Shown: in pieces, positions 36,501 through 49,700 of the stretch
How positions within the stretch are numbered: the stretch's first letter is position 1
Layout of the letters: each line of letters starts with the position of its first letter
Program-made: the position numbers and the translations under genes
Notes under the pieces: generated by a model
The model's database searches: none
Told to the model about the DNA's origin: nothing
The model's input: the letters and a program-made list of their open reading frames with translations, nothing else
NCBI GenBank assembly: GCA_001414485.1
Contig: LLEY01000111.1
Location: forward strand, 62,001-126,000
DNA from: Calycina herbarum
Lineage: Eukaryota > Ascomycota > Leotiomycetes > Helotiales > Pezizellaceae
Reading direction: 5' to 3'
DNA: 64,000 nt

Positions 36501-38599
36501 GATGACATCAATGCAATTTGGTCTCCAAACCCATGACCTATATCCACCAACCCTTTTGTTCCCTCAACATCAAAATTTAGATATCATGATCAAAAGTTGT
36601 GAGCTTTCAAGAATCCCGGAAGTTCACACTCCTTTCTCCAGGGCCTAAATAGTGATCTTCCCCACCCTATGAGCCTCTTATGAGAAAAAAGTGAAAAGAA
36701 GAATAATTTCTAGCATTGTGCAAAAAATGAGCTTCTACCTAAACCTCTTCAACACTTGCTCCCATGGAACTCGACTCAGCTCGACAGCTCAAAAACAAAC
36801 CAGCCTCCGAGCTTCGAAGTCCAACTCCAATTCTAACAACTTGAATTCCTGGTCAATCCCTATCTCCAACCAGAACACCTGATCGCAAATTGGACAAATC
36901 GAAGCCTTTAAGCTTTGGGGCTTTCCCGGAAATGGTTTCTAAAAAAGGCATTAAAGTTTCGTTTCCGATTAAACAAACACATGTTTACTTGTCTAAAGCT
37001 CCGGCATTCTGACTCCATAAAAAGAAGTCGGGAAGACGTCCTGGAGCAGAAACGAGAATGTCCTTCCGACCAATTATAGAAGAAAAGGCTAATGCTTTTG
37101 CGTTGTAAGAGAATTAGTCACTGCTCTCCGGCACCCTTCTAACTTGCGGTTCGAAATAAACAAAATCCGAGAAGTTTTAGAAGAATTAAAAACTTGATTT
37201 CTTAATTCTCCTAAACCTTCCCAGGAAATAAATATGATTGCCTAAGGATATTTCGCAAGATAAGAAAGAGAAGGGTGGTGGAGTGCAATGACTGAATCTT
37301 TTGATTCTAGTTTATTATCACTGCCAACACTTACTCAACCTCTCAAGCATGAACCTATATATAATATCCCCATATAAGAGACTTTATCTCTTGTACACAG
37401 ATAACGCAAGTTGGGGTAGATGTGCATTGTACAAAGACGTGTAGCAAAACATTGGCGAACCAGGCGTCACATTGACACAGCATGCTAAGTGCAATGAATC
37501 TGGGGAGCCCTGCAACTGCTGGGGTTTCCGAAGAAAATTGGCCCTTGCTGTGATGTCAAACCCGGATGTTCTCGCAACGGATAAGACTTGCTCAGGCGAG
37601 AGATGGGTTATGGGCGTTGCCACTTGCATCCGAAAGCTCAAGTGATAACGAAGGAAAGAGGTACCAGAGAAAAGAAGTTTGGCTTCCAAGTAGTTGCCTG
37701 CCTTTAGAGTTCAATCCGAGGGAGTTTATACGGACTGCACTTGCCTTTCTTGAAGTCATGCTATATACCTAGGTATGCCTGCCTAGTAGCTGGCTTCGTG
37801 ATAGAAGTTCCCGTCAGCTTGGGAAGGAAGGAGCGACCCTCTCACGACAACCCGATATAATTTTCACCACGGACCAAATGGTTCCCAAGGGTCGTTTTCG
37901 ACGTGATTCTCAAATAACTTGGAACTTGGAAGAAACCCGACATCCCGTCGATCGGTACGACGCAAAAGAGCCGTCCAAACCCAATTTTTATCAAGTTGTT
38001 TTCTTTGGCCCCATAGGTGTGTTAAAAGATAAAGTGTTTATTCAATAAAAGTATGACGTTGACTTGATGAACTTTGACTTGAACCAATTTGATTGACGAA
38101 TCCACCTCCGACGCCAAGACACTGTCCAAGGGACCCATTTATTATTTAAGCGCCGCTTGTTTAGCGCCAACCAGCTCAGCCTCATTCACCATCTCCAGGG
38201 CTATTTCTGATGGCATAGCTAGACTCTGATCTATCATATATTTATTTTCCCTCCTCCTCCCACTTCTCATGGAAAGAAATATCCAACAATTCACAGCGAT
38301 TTCCGTGCCTTCACCATATACGCCTCTGAAGGACTTCAGCTTCCTTCTCCTTGTCCCACTTGTAGCCTCACCCTAACAAGTACCACCACTTAGAGGACCA
38401 CCGAGGCTTTGCGCCTATTCACCTCTCGACATACTCAGGCGCAAACACACTCTCTTAAAGACACCTTCAACACCCGACAGCTTCTTTCCTCGACACCTTC
38501 TCCAGCATATCACTCTGCGATATCGCTACCTCCATCGACAACGTCAATTGATTGACACCAGCTATCAATTTCCTCGGCCACGCGCCTGGTATTTACAAG
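36501..38599. other. Intergenic region upstream of the NCBP3-like gene
   Basis: About 2.1 kb. It holds a family B repeat copy near 37171-37230. The C/T-rich stretch from about 38,160 to 38,599 looks like promoter and 5' leader for the gene at 38600. No gene seen. Confidence 0.5.
37171..37230 (+). repeat. Dispersed repeat family B, copy 3
   Basis: Reads GAAGAATTAAAAACTTGATT followed by AATTCTCCTAAACCTTCCC, matching the copies near 24.8, 29.4 and 40.65 kb. Confidence 0.55.
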
Positions 38600-39977
38600 A
38601 TGGCCCACGATATGGATATCGATATGGACCTCGATATTGGGGTGTCTGCAGAAGACTTTGCAATTCCCGAAGTCGACGACATCCAAATTGACGTAAAATC
38701 CACATTTCCTCCTCAAGCTTTTAATCCTTTGACTAATTTATGCTTAGTCCAACCGCCAGGGCGAAACTCCAATTCTCCATGCACCCGACTCCCAGACCGA
38801 TCCTGCGTCCCTCGAGCTTGCGCCGAACAAAGTCCACATCCGAGGACTCGATAATCTAAACACTGGCCACATCAAAGCTTTTGCAGCAGAACACTACACA
38901 GGGAGCAAGCCGGAACATGTGGAATGGATTGATGATAGCTCGGCAAATTTGGTTTACGAAAATGAGGAGACTGCATTGGATGCTCTGAAAGCATTCATTG
39001 AAGTGGACGTCACAGATGTTACTCTTATCCCACTTCTACAGTCTGTTGCTGCCAAACAACTTTCCACTGAACCACAAGCAAATCTTGAAGTTCGACGTGC
39101 CGTTTTTGGAGACCGCAAACAACCTCGCGCTCGGGAGCGCAGCAGATTCTACCTTTTCAATCCCGAATATGACCCGGCAGAACGTCGCAAGAGAGGAGGA
39201 GGAAGAAGATACAGAGACCGCGATGATGGAGGATATCGCAGCCAACTTTACGATGAACGTGAGCAAGAGAATCGCGTACGTGGGGCCGAAGAGGCAGGAT
39301 TTAATGCCAGTTTGTATGACGATGACGAGGAGGCTTTGGCAAAAAGAAGAGCCCCGAAAAGAAGAGAAAACTCGATTTCGTCCAGCGACTCACAAGAACG
39401 TCGTGTACGATTCCGTGGGGCGGCTGGCAAAGAATTGTTTCCAAACGATGAAGGTAGAGGGAGTGGTCGATTGAGAGACCGGAGTGCATCGCCTCTTCGT
39501 GATGACAGCAGAGACAGAAGGGACACTAGAGACAGAGAACGATATATCCGGAAACCACGTGCTGCGGCCGAAAACAGACTCAAGGCGGAGGCGATCAAGG
39601 CAAGATTGAGAGAAGCTGCCCCTGCCAAAGAGCTCTTCCCTCAAAAGGCAAACGCCAGTCATCGCCGGTCTGTTGCATTTGATGCTGCTGATGAAACGGC
39701 CGACCTTTTCGCAAGTAAAATGGCTATTCCACTTACTGACGGGCCTTCCGATGGTCGCCTTAACTCCACGCCAGCAACTTGGGATACCGTCACTGGCTTC
39801 AGTATCCGTGGGGCTTCCAAGGCTCCTGCGGCTCAGGAATTCAGCATCAAGGGCGCAGCGAGTGTTAAAGAGTTATTTCCAGCGCATTTTGGGGACAATG
39901 CTGGGAAGGAGTTATTCTCGGGGGGGTTGGAGGGAAGAGGACGCAAAAGACAAAAGGCCCAAGATTTGTTTTATTGA
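38600..39977 (+). CDS. NCBP3-like RNA-binding protein with repeated KELFP motifs
   Basis: Two exons: 38600-38692 and 38748-39977 (1,323 nt, 440 aa). After an acidic start (MAHDMDIDMDLDIG) comes an RRM-like domain at about residues 58-125: NKVHIRGLDNLNT ... VEWIDDSSANLVYENEETAL. The WIDDSS.N.V core is the signature of nuclear cap-binding subunit 3 (the C17orf85/NCBP3 family), which binds capped mRNA with NCBP1 and links to export. The rest is Arg/Asp/Glu-rich and disordered. It carries KELFP at about residues 258, 325 and 404, KELFS near 416 and a terminal QDLFY, each usually preceded by Ala/Gly. These look like repeated short linear docking motifs. Intron donor gtaaaa, acceptor cttag. Nuclear mRNP function is inferred from family only. 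Confidence 0.87.
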
Positions 39978-40345
39978 AAGCTTCAGAATGTTCATTTCGA
40001 TTTGGCTATTTTTCAATGTATGACTGGGGGGCGCGGGCATGGGGTTTTCGGATCATGAACAGGAATTCGGGGCGGAAATATTCTATCAATTCTCCAAGGC
40101 AGGGAGAAACTTGCCTTTGAGCTTGAGATCTCACCGGGTCGTAGCAGCGATCACTTCTAGTCAGTGGGTGTATCTCCTTCACCCAAAACACGTTTTACAA
40201 ATCAACGATTTATCAAAAATAATAGAGCATTTAATAGAATTACAATCTCCAATCAATTCGGGCTTCACTGATGAATCATTTAAAACTGCGAGAAAGCTGC
40301 AGTGTGGACCTTAAAACATGGGTGTATGGAGGTAAATACTTCAGG

Positions 40346-40430
40346 TTCGTACCTGCCTTCCTAGCTCATTGTTCCAACTTTCTAGGGTAATTGAGGTACA
40401 TTACCCTAAACACTTGGGGCAATTTCAAAT
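40346..40430 (+). repeat. Dispersed repeat family A, copy 2
   Basis: Starts TTCGTACCTGCC and includes the hairpin CTAGGGTAAT...ATTACCCTAA (about 40383-40409). It is in inverted orientation to the copy at 42965-43054, so the two flank the gene at 41040-42755. Confidence 0.75.
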
Positions 40431-40600
40431 GTTGACCCAGGAGTTTCAGAACAAATAAGTTCATTGTTCCAAAGTTTTTCGTGGAGCGTTGGAACAGCAA
40501 GCCATTTACTGCCCCTTTTAATGTCCATCGCGAGTGTGGCAAATCATGAAGGTAAGATGGCATGGTCATTACTCTCTCCTACGCGCTCCTTCCCATCTTA

Positions 40601-40710
40601 TTATTGTGCGACTATTCTCGCACAATTGTAAATATTGTTTCAGATGATTTTGAAGAATCAGAAAACCAACTTTCCAATTCTCCTAAACCTTCTCGAACAA
40701 TGGTTTATTT
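40601..40710 (+). repeat. Dispersed repeat family B, copy 4
   Basis: Starts with the inverted pair ATTGTGCGA ... TCGCACAAT (40601-40624), then GAAGAATCAGAAAACC, CCAATTCTCCTAAACC and TTCTCGAACAA. Confidence 0.65.
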
Positions 40711-41039
40711 ATTCTAAACTCTTTCGAACAATTCAAAGTAGGTGCTGGAGGGCAATGGCCACGGTGGTGTGATATTTATTCTCGTATTAGGTTCCAACTT
40801 TCCGCCCCAAGAATGCGTATTTAATTCACTGGTAATCTAGCTCCCAATGATATTTCGCTGGAAGTGAACTATCAATCTTTCAATCGCGCCTTCCTCCAGT
40901 TGCCAGAATAAGAATAACCTTGCCGAGCACGCGACTTCCACCTTCCAAATGACTCCCCAGACCCCCCAGACCCCAACGACACAACACAACGCATCAACAC
41001 TCACATCCCTCTCAGCGCAAACTCACAACGATCTTAAAC

Positions 41040-42755
41040 ATGGCAGAATGGTTACGACCAGTTTTCACCCGTACCAGAACTCCCATTCAAGCCAGCCTAC
41101 CTGTATTCGACCTTGATCGGCCAGGACTCTCCGTTGACGAAAGCTACCACCACGACCACGACCACCAAGAAAAAGACAACGTCCATAACGCAACGGGGAG
41201 TACGAGGATGCGACCGAGCTCTAGGGTCTCGAGTTATATTGGGTTTAGACCTGGTACGCCGCCGACCCATGACGTTTTTCAAAAGGGAGGTGCTGGTGGA
41301 TCTTTCGAAAACGCAGCACGGGATCCTGAGATTTTGTACCATAAACCATCTGGCGATCAGATGGCGGAGACGTTGAAAGTCATAATGATGACGCGCAATA
41401 ATTTCTCGCCTGTGCCTGTGGAGTATAACTCCTGTATTTTGCATGTTCTCGAAGCCTACCAGGATCTGAGGGAACAGGTTAATGCGAAACAAGAGATTAT
41501 CGATGAGTTGAAGCAGAGTCATACGAAGGATATCAAGGACTTTGAGCAGTTGGCTACGAGATGGGAGAAGAAAGAGCAGGATTACAAGACCGAGTTGAAG
41601 AAGCTTGAGGTGCTGTTGAGTAAGACGGAGGGCGGCATGGAGAGTGTGGTTATGGCGAGGAGTAATTCGAGGATTCATGGGAGTAAGAGGGCGAGTGATG
41701 AGATTGGACGGGGGATTAGCACGATTAAGGAGAGGCATGCTGAGAGGAGTTCTATGGGCGAGGTATGTTGAGAGGATGAATCCTGAAGTGTTGGGAGGCT
41801 CCCCTGTTTTGTAATCTTTTGTTTCGCTTCGCAGAACCAAATACTAACTTCCCTTTAGCCGTTACCAGACCAACATGAAGAAGCTACCCCCTTCACATCA
41901 GAACACCCAATACCCCTCCCCAAGATCGACACCTCAGGTCTATCCCAATGGACGTACGCAGCAGAACAAAAGTGCGACCTCACCTACTTCGCCTCATCCT
42001 CGGAAATGGGTTCCGACGCCGACATAATGAGCAGCACAGATTCCCACAACGAAGGCTCAACAACTCGCGGCCTCGGCATTACCATTGATAGCCCCATTGA
42101 GGTACCAAGCAAAGACAAACCAAATCTCCGCCAGCGAAGAGCCAAGGCGAAGACGGAACCCTCAAGAATCGAGCCTCCAGCTCCTCAACAACTCTCTTTC
42201 TCCTTTCAACCTGGCGATGATAGCAACATTTTAGGGCGAGAGGAGGCCAATAGTTATAGCAAGAAACAAATGCTAGACGATCTCATCCGACATCGGCGGT
42301 TTACGGACCCTACTGAACGCTCAGAGACACCTACCACCAATACCACCACTCTTACGAAATCTTCTACCGCCGGACGATCGCCCCCCGATACCCTCAGACC
42401 AGAATCCAGGTCCAAATCAACTCTCAATCCCTCCGATCGGCCCGAACGTGACCAGATTTCTCGCGGTACATCAACAAATAGCGTCATAACTGCTATTCGT
42501 GATAACTCGGGACGAAGTAGTGTGCAGGGATCTAGATCTGGCAGACCTGTGAATGAGAGAGTGGGAAGTAATGAGGCTGTTACGGCTGCGGCGAGGGCGT
42601 TTGGGAATGCGGGTGGGAGTAGGGTTGATAGGAAGAAAATTTCGATAGGGGCGGATGGACAGAGTGATGTGGAGCTTTTGGTGAGGAATTTGGCGGAGAG
42701 GAAGAAGGGGAACGAGAAGGGGAAGGGGGTCCGGTTAATAAGGGATAGTGGTTGA
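41040..42755 (+). CDS. Uncharacterised coiled-coil protein
   Basis: Two exons: 41040-41762 and 41859-42755 (1,620 nt, 539 aa). Intron donor gtatgt, branch actaac, acceptor tttag. No named family recognised. Residues ~1-85 are Ser/His/Pro-rich and disordered. Residues ~90-215 are helical with a coiled coil (EAYQDLREQVNAKQEIIDEL, then KDIKDFEQLATRWEKKEQ). A conserved-looking TYAAEQKCDLTYFASSS segment follows the intron. The remainder is Ser/Thr/Arg-rich with basic patches (RQRRAKAKT, ERKKGNEKGKG). Such a layout suits a scaffold or cytoskeleton-linked protein, but that is inference. Long antisense frames overlap it and are shadows. Copies of a dispersed repeat flank it in inverted orientation. 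Confidence 0.85.
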
Positions 42756-45700
42756 GGAATTAGGGGGTGGCAATATTTGGGGTTGTTTTGGGGGTAGAGA
42801 ATACAAGTAGTAAATATACCTCGTTCTTCCAAGTGACTGAGATAATTTAAAGTGGTTGCCCAGATTGTTTGGGAGAATATGGGTTCGTTGTTCGAACTTT
42901 TTGGGATAAAGTAAAGTATTAACCGAGCTGGTTTGCACAATTGAAGGTCATTGTTCAGACTATCTCGGGCAATTTTAAATTGTTCTAGGTGTTTGGGGTA
43001 ATTTTCTTGGATTACCCTAGAAGGTTGAAACAACGAGCTAGGGGGCAGGTGCGAAGGTGACATATTTCCTCTCTGGCTATTATCTACTGCGAGTTTGTGT
43101 GGATGTATGGAGTGGGACCCGAAACATTGATGAAATAAATTGGTCGAATTATGCGGGGGGATCTTGATTCTTGTATGACTGTAGGGGTTGCTAAGCGTTG
43201 AGGTGGTATGCCGTGGGACTGGTGAACTCTTTCAGACTTTGATTTAGTAAGTAGCAAGCCTGTATCAAAAGTTTCTTTCGAGATTTGAGAACCGCCGGGT
43301 TTCAATGAGTAATTTTTCGTTGAAATTGGAATTAATTGAATGCGGGGTTATGATTCGACAGCTGGTTTATTTTCGATGGTAGACTATACCGATACCATTT
43401 TACACTCCCTTGACACGGCAAATAAGAATGAACTCTCGAACATGTGGCTTCAACCATAATATAAGCGTCCTGAACTTTCCGGCGACAAATACCTCTCTTT
43501 CCTTGAACTCTTCCGAGATGTCCAACGCGAATCTTCGGCATGTTTGAGTGAAAAGTTTGAAGTGGGCTGGAGTTGAGAACGGGGTTTGTCAAAATTGTGC
43601 TGTTGCGGGAGACGGTTGCTTTAGTTAGTTTGTAGACAATCAGACTGGTGATGGAAGTATGTAAGAGTTTCAGACTTTCATTTTAGCGGTCCAGGGTATA
43701 TTACTAAGGTGTAGCAGAGCCAGATCCTAGGTACAAGACATATACTGGGGACGTAAGTGATGCTTCTAATAGAGTCCGTCTGATCAGGAGGAAGAGGAGG
43801 AGGTGAACTATACGGATCCACAAGTCATGTAAGGCATTTTGAAGTAATTACCTTCGTTGGAGGAAACAATATGTTGAAATTCGGAAATTCGTAATACTTT
43901 CCTTTTGGTGGTGAGAAGTTATTATTACCTTGATACTACGGTTGCGAAATTTATGTTTTCCGTAGACAGTTAAACCGAAGTTGGAGGGGAGGGCAATTTC
44001 TTCAGAGGTGATTTGGGTGGTCGAGAAACTTACCTAGCGTTTTGGTTTTGTGTGGAATATTCTTAGCGGGTTGCGATTCGAGAGAGGACGTTGGTGTCGA
44101 GATTTGGAGTCTGGGCATGTGGACGAAGGGAGGGGTTGGAAGGAAGGAGAACATTTGGCCTTCGACTCCCACGTTTGGAGGTGTATCCAAAGATTAGCAC
44201 ATCCTCTCTCATTTCGTCCATATCGCTCTCGTCCATCGAAGGCTCAAATTGCCGGATGTCGGGTCCAGCAGTGAGCCGTCGCCACCGGGTTCATTTTTCA
44301 TCTCTTCTCGGTATTGCGCGTTCAAGTCTTAAATATGTTCTCAATTCACTCATCGACAGCTACGACGGCTTGCATCCTTGCGGTCACTTTATTCTACTGG
44401 TCTTAATTGCTCGTAACTAAGCTCGCAGATGGGATTGGTGCACCGGTGGTTGGAATCATCGGGAAACCTAAAAGCAAATATTTTGTCAAAAGATAAAGTA
44501 TCCAGACAATTTGTCTTGGAAATCTCATGTTACTGGGCGACAGTCTCCACAAATCGAGCCTAGCAAAGTTTCAAAGCCCTCTGCAAAAGAATTTAGACTA
44601 GCTTCACTAGGCCAGCCAGCATTTGTAGAATACAATGCTATAAAAACGTCATAAAAACCAAAAGTAACAGGAGAAAACGATAAGAGATTTCTTCCAGGCG
44701 CACAACGTGTCCAATCTTGAGAGGGGGGTTCCGGTGGGACTTATTTATATCAGAGCGCAGCAAGACAAAAGAAACAGGAAGTCTAGAACAGACCGGCAAA
44801 ACTACTCCACACCCTCGAGGGGTGGCCAAGAGTTAAAACCAGACGAACTGAGTTTTGGTAAATTTTTTGAGGCTCCGAGTTGTCGTATTGTCGAAAATTG
44901 TTTGTCGGGTCGTTATCGTATGCGCCTATCGATCCTCTCGAGAACCACCAATTCGACCTGAACTGTACCAGCCGGACAGCCGCCCTTAGTGTTCCCATTG
45001 GTTGAAAAAACGCATTATTGGAGGTTATGAATATTGAGGCTCTGTGGGGGTAGGTGGGTCTGTTCCCGTGGAATGCGCGAGCCAATTAGGTGGCGTGTTT
45101 ACATCCGCGAAGCGAGAACTCGCTTAGTGTGGTTTGTTGCATGTCGCATACCTCGAGGGGCTACGGGCGAGTAGGCATAGTGAAATGTCCCAATGGTGAT
45201 CGCCTTGTGATATGGTCCGCGACCGTGGCTTGCTCGCCGAAGGCAGAGCGTCGAGGTACATGACAAGACTTTGAATCACACGCCGAGTATACTTGGCAAA
45301 ACATACCGTAGGTAGCGTCGATAAAGCACTCCCTCAATAATTCTTTCGATAACGTTCCATCGAGTGGTTAGAGAAGGGAGTGAGGTCACTCTAGACGCGT
45401 TTAAATGAAATTCAAATGCCGCCGAAGCAAACAGCTTTGTTTGCGACGTGCACGACGTTTGCATCCATCTTTTTCGGAAGGATTTTGAGAAAAACTTGGG
45501 AAGGACAAGCTTGCCGTTAGCCGTTATCCTCCGAGAAGAGTCTATATATGTGCGTGTATTTGCATGCTTTTATTTGGTGGGTGGTGGTTGACATGGTGAG
45601 AGCGAAATGGCATGCGGCCCGGTACAAAGTACACGTCGAAAGGCTAAGAGCGATTGTCCTTACCATGGCAAGGCAGTAAGGCATCAATCAATGTTTTGTT

Positions 45701-46795
45701 GCACGTCGCAAACATGTCTGTCGTTGGAGAGAGCCAATGAGAAGACACTGCTTGGGGCGATATTTGACGCTAGCGGGACCTCATACCCCTGTACCCCACT
45801 TTTTTTGATATTTTCAATATCAGGAAGTTCTGTTCATTGCTCTGTGTACACTTACTGTCATTTGTTGCATGAAAGAACGAGGATTATGCACTTGTGTTTA
45901 ACTTTCCAATGGACAAGTTTGAGAGAGACGACACGCCTTCTTCAAATAGGGTTCTACAATTACAGACACAGAACGGAATTCAAATTTTGAAGTAGTCTCC
46001 AAGAGTGAATTGCCATGCTATGTCGAGTACATACGCGCTTAAGGAAACATGGACCTCTGAGAGACCCAGGGGAAAACTGTCAAAGGGAATGAACCCCTGC
46101 CTCCGGCTCTCTGCTCCGATAGTAGTAATATCTCCCCCGAGATACTCCAGTACTGTTTCATGCGGCTAGCTTATGTGGGTCTTGAGGAAACGCGCTGATG
46201 ATGAATTTTCTCTTTGCGCTCACCACCTCTCAAGTAACCTTCTTTCGCAAGAGAACGCGGCTTGAACTCTTAGTATACTTAAGTCTCAAAGTCGACAATG
46301 CATTTTAAAATGGCCCTCAACTAGAGTTGACAGCAGGATGGAATCCGAAAGAAACTCAAGTGAGGGACGAGAAAAGTTTCGATAGTAGGCTCCTTAGTCG
46401 ACTTCCAAGGCCAAATCCCACTCTCCATTGTATAAACCGAGGGTGCTTATCTTCATCATCACCAACCCGGATAGGGTTATTGTGCCTTGGTTCGCGCATA
46501 GCCAATTTCTAGCCATGAACTTTTATCTCATCTGATTTTAAAAGTTATCAAAGCTCAATAAAAATAGGACCGTCATCAAAATACAAGCTCCTTCGCATTA
46601 CTTCTAAGTTTGGGCTTCGTCATTTTGAGAGTATCATTCAAATATTCTACAAACCCGAGGACCTTATATTTGTTTCGACAGGAGAACGTGTTCCAACTCC
46701 TCGACATTCATCAAAGAAACCGAGAATAGAGTTCCCCTTTCCGACCCTTCCCTAGACACATAAAGAGTTTTGACTGACCCATACCCCCTAAATTC
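42756..46795. other. Intergenic region, about 4 kb
   Basis: Contains the family A repeat copy 3 just after the coiled-coil gene. The remainder (43.1-46.8 kb) shows only short frames (the largest 127 codons at 45607-45990) without recognisable features. Confidence 0.5.
42965..43054 (-). repeat. Dispersed repeat family A, copy 3
   Basis: On the complement it starts TTCGCACCTGCC, then CTAGCTCGTTGTTTCAACC and the hairpin GGGTAAT...ATTACCC (about 42995-43020). It matches copy 2 along about 85 bp, and weaker similarity may extend to about 42,830. Confidence 0.75.
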
Positions 46796-49700
46796 TCAAC
46801 TACAAGCACTTCCAGTCATCCTCCGACTACAAATCGAACAAGCACCAATAGATAAAGTTGCAAAAGAAATAACATAACTCGCAATAGCAAAAGCACTCTG
46901 GATATCATGTTCTAAAACAGCATACGAAACACCAAAAACACAGCTTCCAATTAGAATAACAAAAAATATGATAAGCCAAATGAGTACCAAGTTGGGTCCT
47001 TCAACAAGATGAATACCCCATCCATCCATAGTTCCACTAGCATCAACATATAACCTCTCGCGTTTCTTCTTTGGAAATCGACTTAAAACTGTCTGACCAT
47101 CGCCATCGGAGTGGTTTGGGGAATTCCACAAGTGTAGGAGCCGACCAGTACCAATGGGGGGATCTGTTGTGGAGGGGTCAAAGGTATACTCCGACGTTGG
47201 CGGTAGCATCCTTTGACCTCGATACTTTTGGACGTCAACCTCTCCACTTGCCCAGAGCTCGAATTGTAAAAAGTCGATTGCCTGAATGCAGCGAAGAGAT
47301 AAGAGCGGAAGCCATCTGCCCCTAATGGCTCTATATTCGGCTCGTAAACATGAAAAAAGCAGCTTATCTGATTTTATGTTTCCCACATCTATTTGTACAA
47401 GGCCCACGGAACCATTTCCCTTGTCGATACAGACTAAGAGATATAACGGCTCTGATTGTTCTTCGGAAGAATTTGAACATATCTTTCGCTTGCGTGCCGA
47501 AGTCTCGTCTGCAGGGACTCGTAAAGAAGGATTTCTTGAAATCCAAGATCTAGCAGTTCGGAATGCCCTTGACATCTTTGAGGGAGCTTTGAATCCAGCG
47601 GTAGCCTGTAATTCCACATCCTGTTGTGGATCTAAGGGGTCAGAGTAATCGACCGATTTCTGGTTTTCCAATCTCTGAGCCAAAAAGGAGGCTGCATCAG
47701 GTTCGAGTTCCAAAAAGTCATCTTGTAAAAATTGTCCGCAATGCTATGATATAGTCAGCAATAATTATCTCAGCACTTATATCGACAATCTACTGGGGGC
47801 ACTCACGCATTTCCAATGGATTCGACATCTTCCTTCGGGCTCTGAAGTTCTCCAATGATAGGATAGCAACCCCCTTAGTTTGATTTGAGGCCAAAAGGCC
47901 GCCGCCAATGCACCAAAACCAATGATACCAAGAATTATAGCCATCACGGAAACAACAGATACGGATACTAAGCTTTGAGGTTTGTCTGACCCAACTGGTG
48001 ACGTGTAATCATCCTCCGGGGGGGTGTGGGGCGGATATTTGTGCACATTTAATAGGTTAAGAAGTGCAAGTACTGTTTGTAAAATTCCTAGGATAAGTGT
48101 CATTCCAGCAATGAGAACAGCTGCCTACTTCGTGTGAGCTGTGTGATTAAGAACGGTCAACTGATTGCTGTAGACTCACCCAAAATGTCCACCATCTCGA
48201 CAAGTCTCGCTTATCCGCCCCTAGTGCATTGGTTGCTCGGGGACTTGCCACTTTAACATGACTCTGAAGTTGAATAAGCTTTTCTCCCCAATAAGGGAAA
48301 TCAGTTGCTAGGTAGTGGTTGGATGTTGCCTCAACCCCCATCCAGTCGTACACTACTCTTGCTTCCTGGCTATCAGAAGGCCGCTGGCACAAAATCGGAA
48401 CTAATGGGTCGAAGTTGCCTGGGTTAGAACTTTCTAGCTTCTTGACATACTTTTTGATGGACTGCCGCGAGGACCTAGTTTCCCCAAACAAAACCCGATA
48501 TGTCACAAGGATCTCTCGGAAAAATTCGGCAGCATCCATTGCCGTCCCACGATTTCCCACAACATCATTCTCAAGTCTGCATCATTCCAGTTAGACAGCT
48601 ACAGTTCCAACTGTGACAATTTACTCACCTTTGATGCACAGTCATTATATCGCAGCTAAGCATAAGAAGGCAAAACGATGGGAACTTGAAGATTGATAGT
48701 TGCCTTGTTCGGGGGTCAAAATCTAAATGGAGTGATAGAACATCAACCCATTTAATTTTGACCTCCGCAACATTATGAAGAGTACCGAAGCACAGAAGAG
48801 ACACCTCAATCCGTTGGTTAAACACCGTGGGTTGGTCGGTTGAGGGTAGTGATGCCGAGGCTTGATGTGGTATAAGGTTTCCGAAAGTCAAGAGTTGTGT
48901 ATGAAAAGGTTGGTCTGTAAACTCCATGCTACTGGTGTAATTCGTGATTGTCCTTCTCTTACGAAATCGAAACCTAGCAGTAGTAAGGCGGTCATCCCTA
49001 CTCTCCTCACATATCTGCAGTTCACCTGGATTGCAATTTATCATCGGTTGATATAACAGACCTGTCATGTATTATTAGTCTCAAACCGCTTGCGTTTTCG
49101 AGAAAGAAAGCTTACTGAGCCATCCAACAACCGCAAATACAAACTGATTTGCATCACTTCTATTTTCATCGGTATATTTTGCGAGACCTTCGTTGTATAG
49201 TCGGTCGACAATGTCCACGATGGCAAAGTTGGGTACCTCGAATACTTCAAAAATGACTAACAAAATTCTAGTTAATATGGCGCTGTCGTGAGAGTTTAAA
49301 GATACTGTGGGTGGGCCAGCGATGTTCACAACGACCTTAGAAACTAGTTCCCAGGATTGGATGAATTTCATGGTCAAGTACGCAGAGTACCAATGATACG
49401 AGCTCGTCAGAAGCTCTGGCGGCTCGGAGACATCGTAGCCAAGGTCGTGAAACAAGAAGTAGAACAACCTTTTATCTATTAGACTTTCTTTCTTTTGAGA
49501 AGGCGATGGTTCTACGCTCACAATCGTCAGTGTATTGCGAGATACTTGATATGCCAAATAAGGAAATCTCACCTCGGAAGATTGAGCGTTTTGTGTACGA
49601 AATAAGGCGTTTGATTGAGTAGAGATCGTCGGAACTTACTCCTAAGCCTAAGCTCAGGAGATTTGATGGCTTTGGGTTAGAGCTGCGAAAGGTATTCAGT

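Larger units (their letters stand above)
39978..41039. other. Intergenic region with two dispersed repeats
   Basis: About 1.06 kb containing repeat A copy 2 (about 40346-40430) and repeat B copy 4 (about 40601-40710). The last ~150 bp before 41040 is AC-rich and should be the leader of the next gene. Confidence 0.55.

Noticed and set aside
41097..41840. 247-codon minus-strand frame
   Set aside because: Antisense to exon 1 of the coiled-coil gene and of low-complexity composition.
42254..43063. 269-codon minus-strand frame
   Set aside because: Antisense shadow of exon 2 of the coiled-coil protein gene; the sense frame joins to exon 1 through good splice sites.
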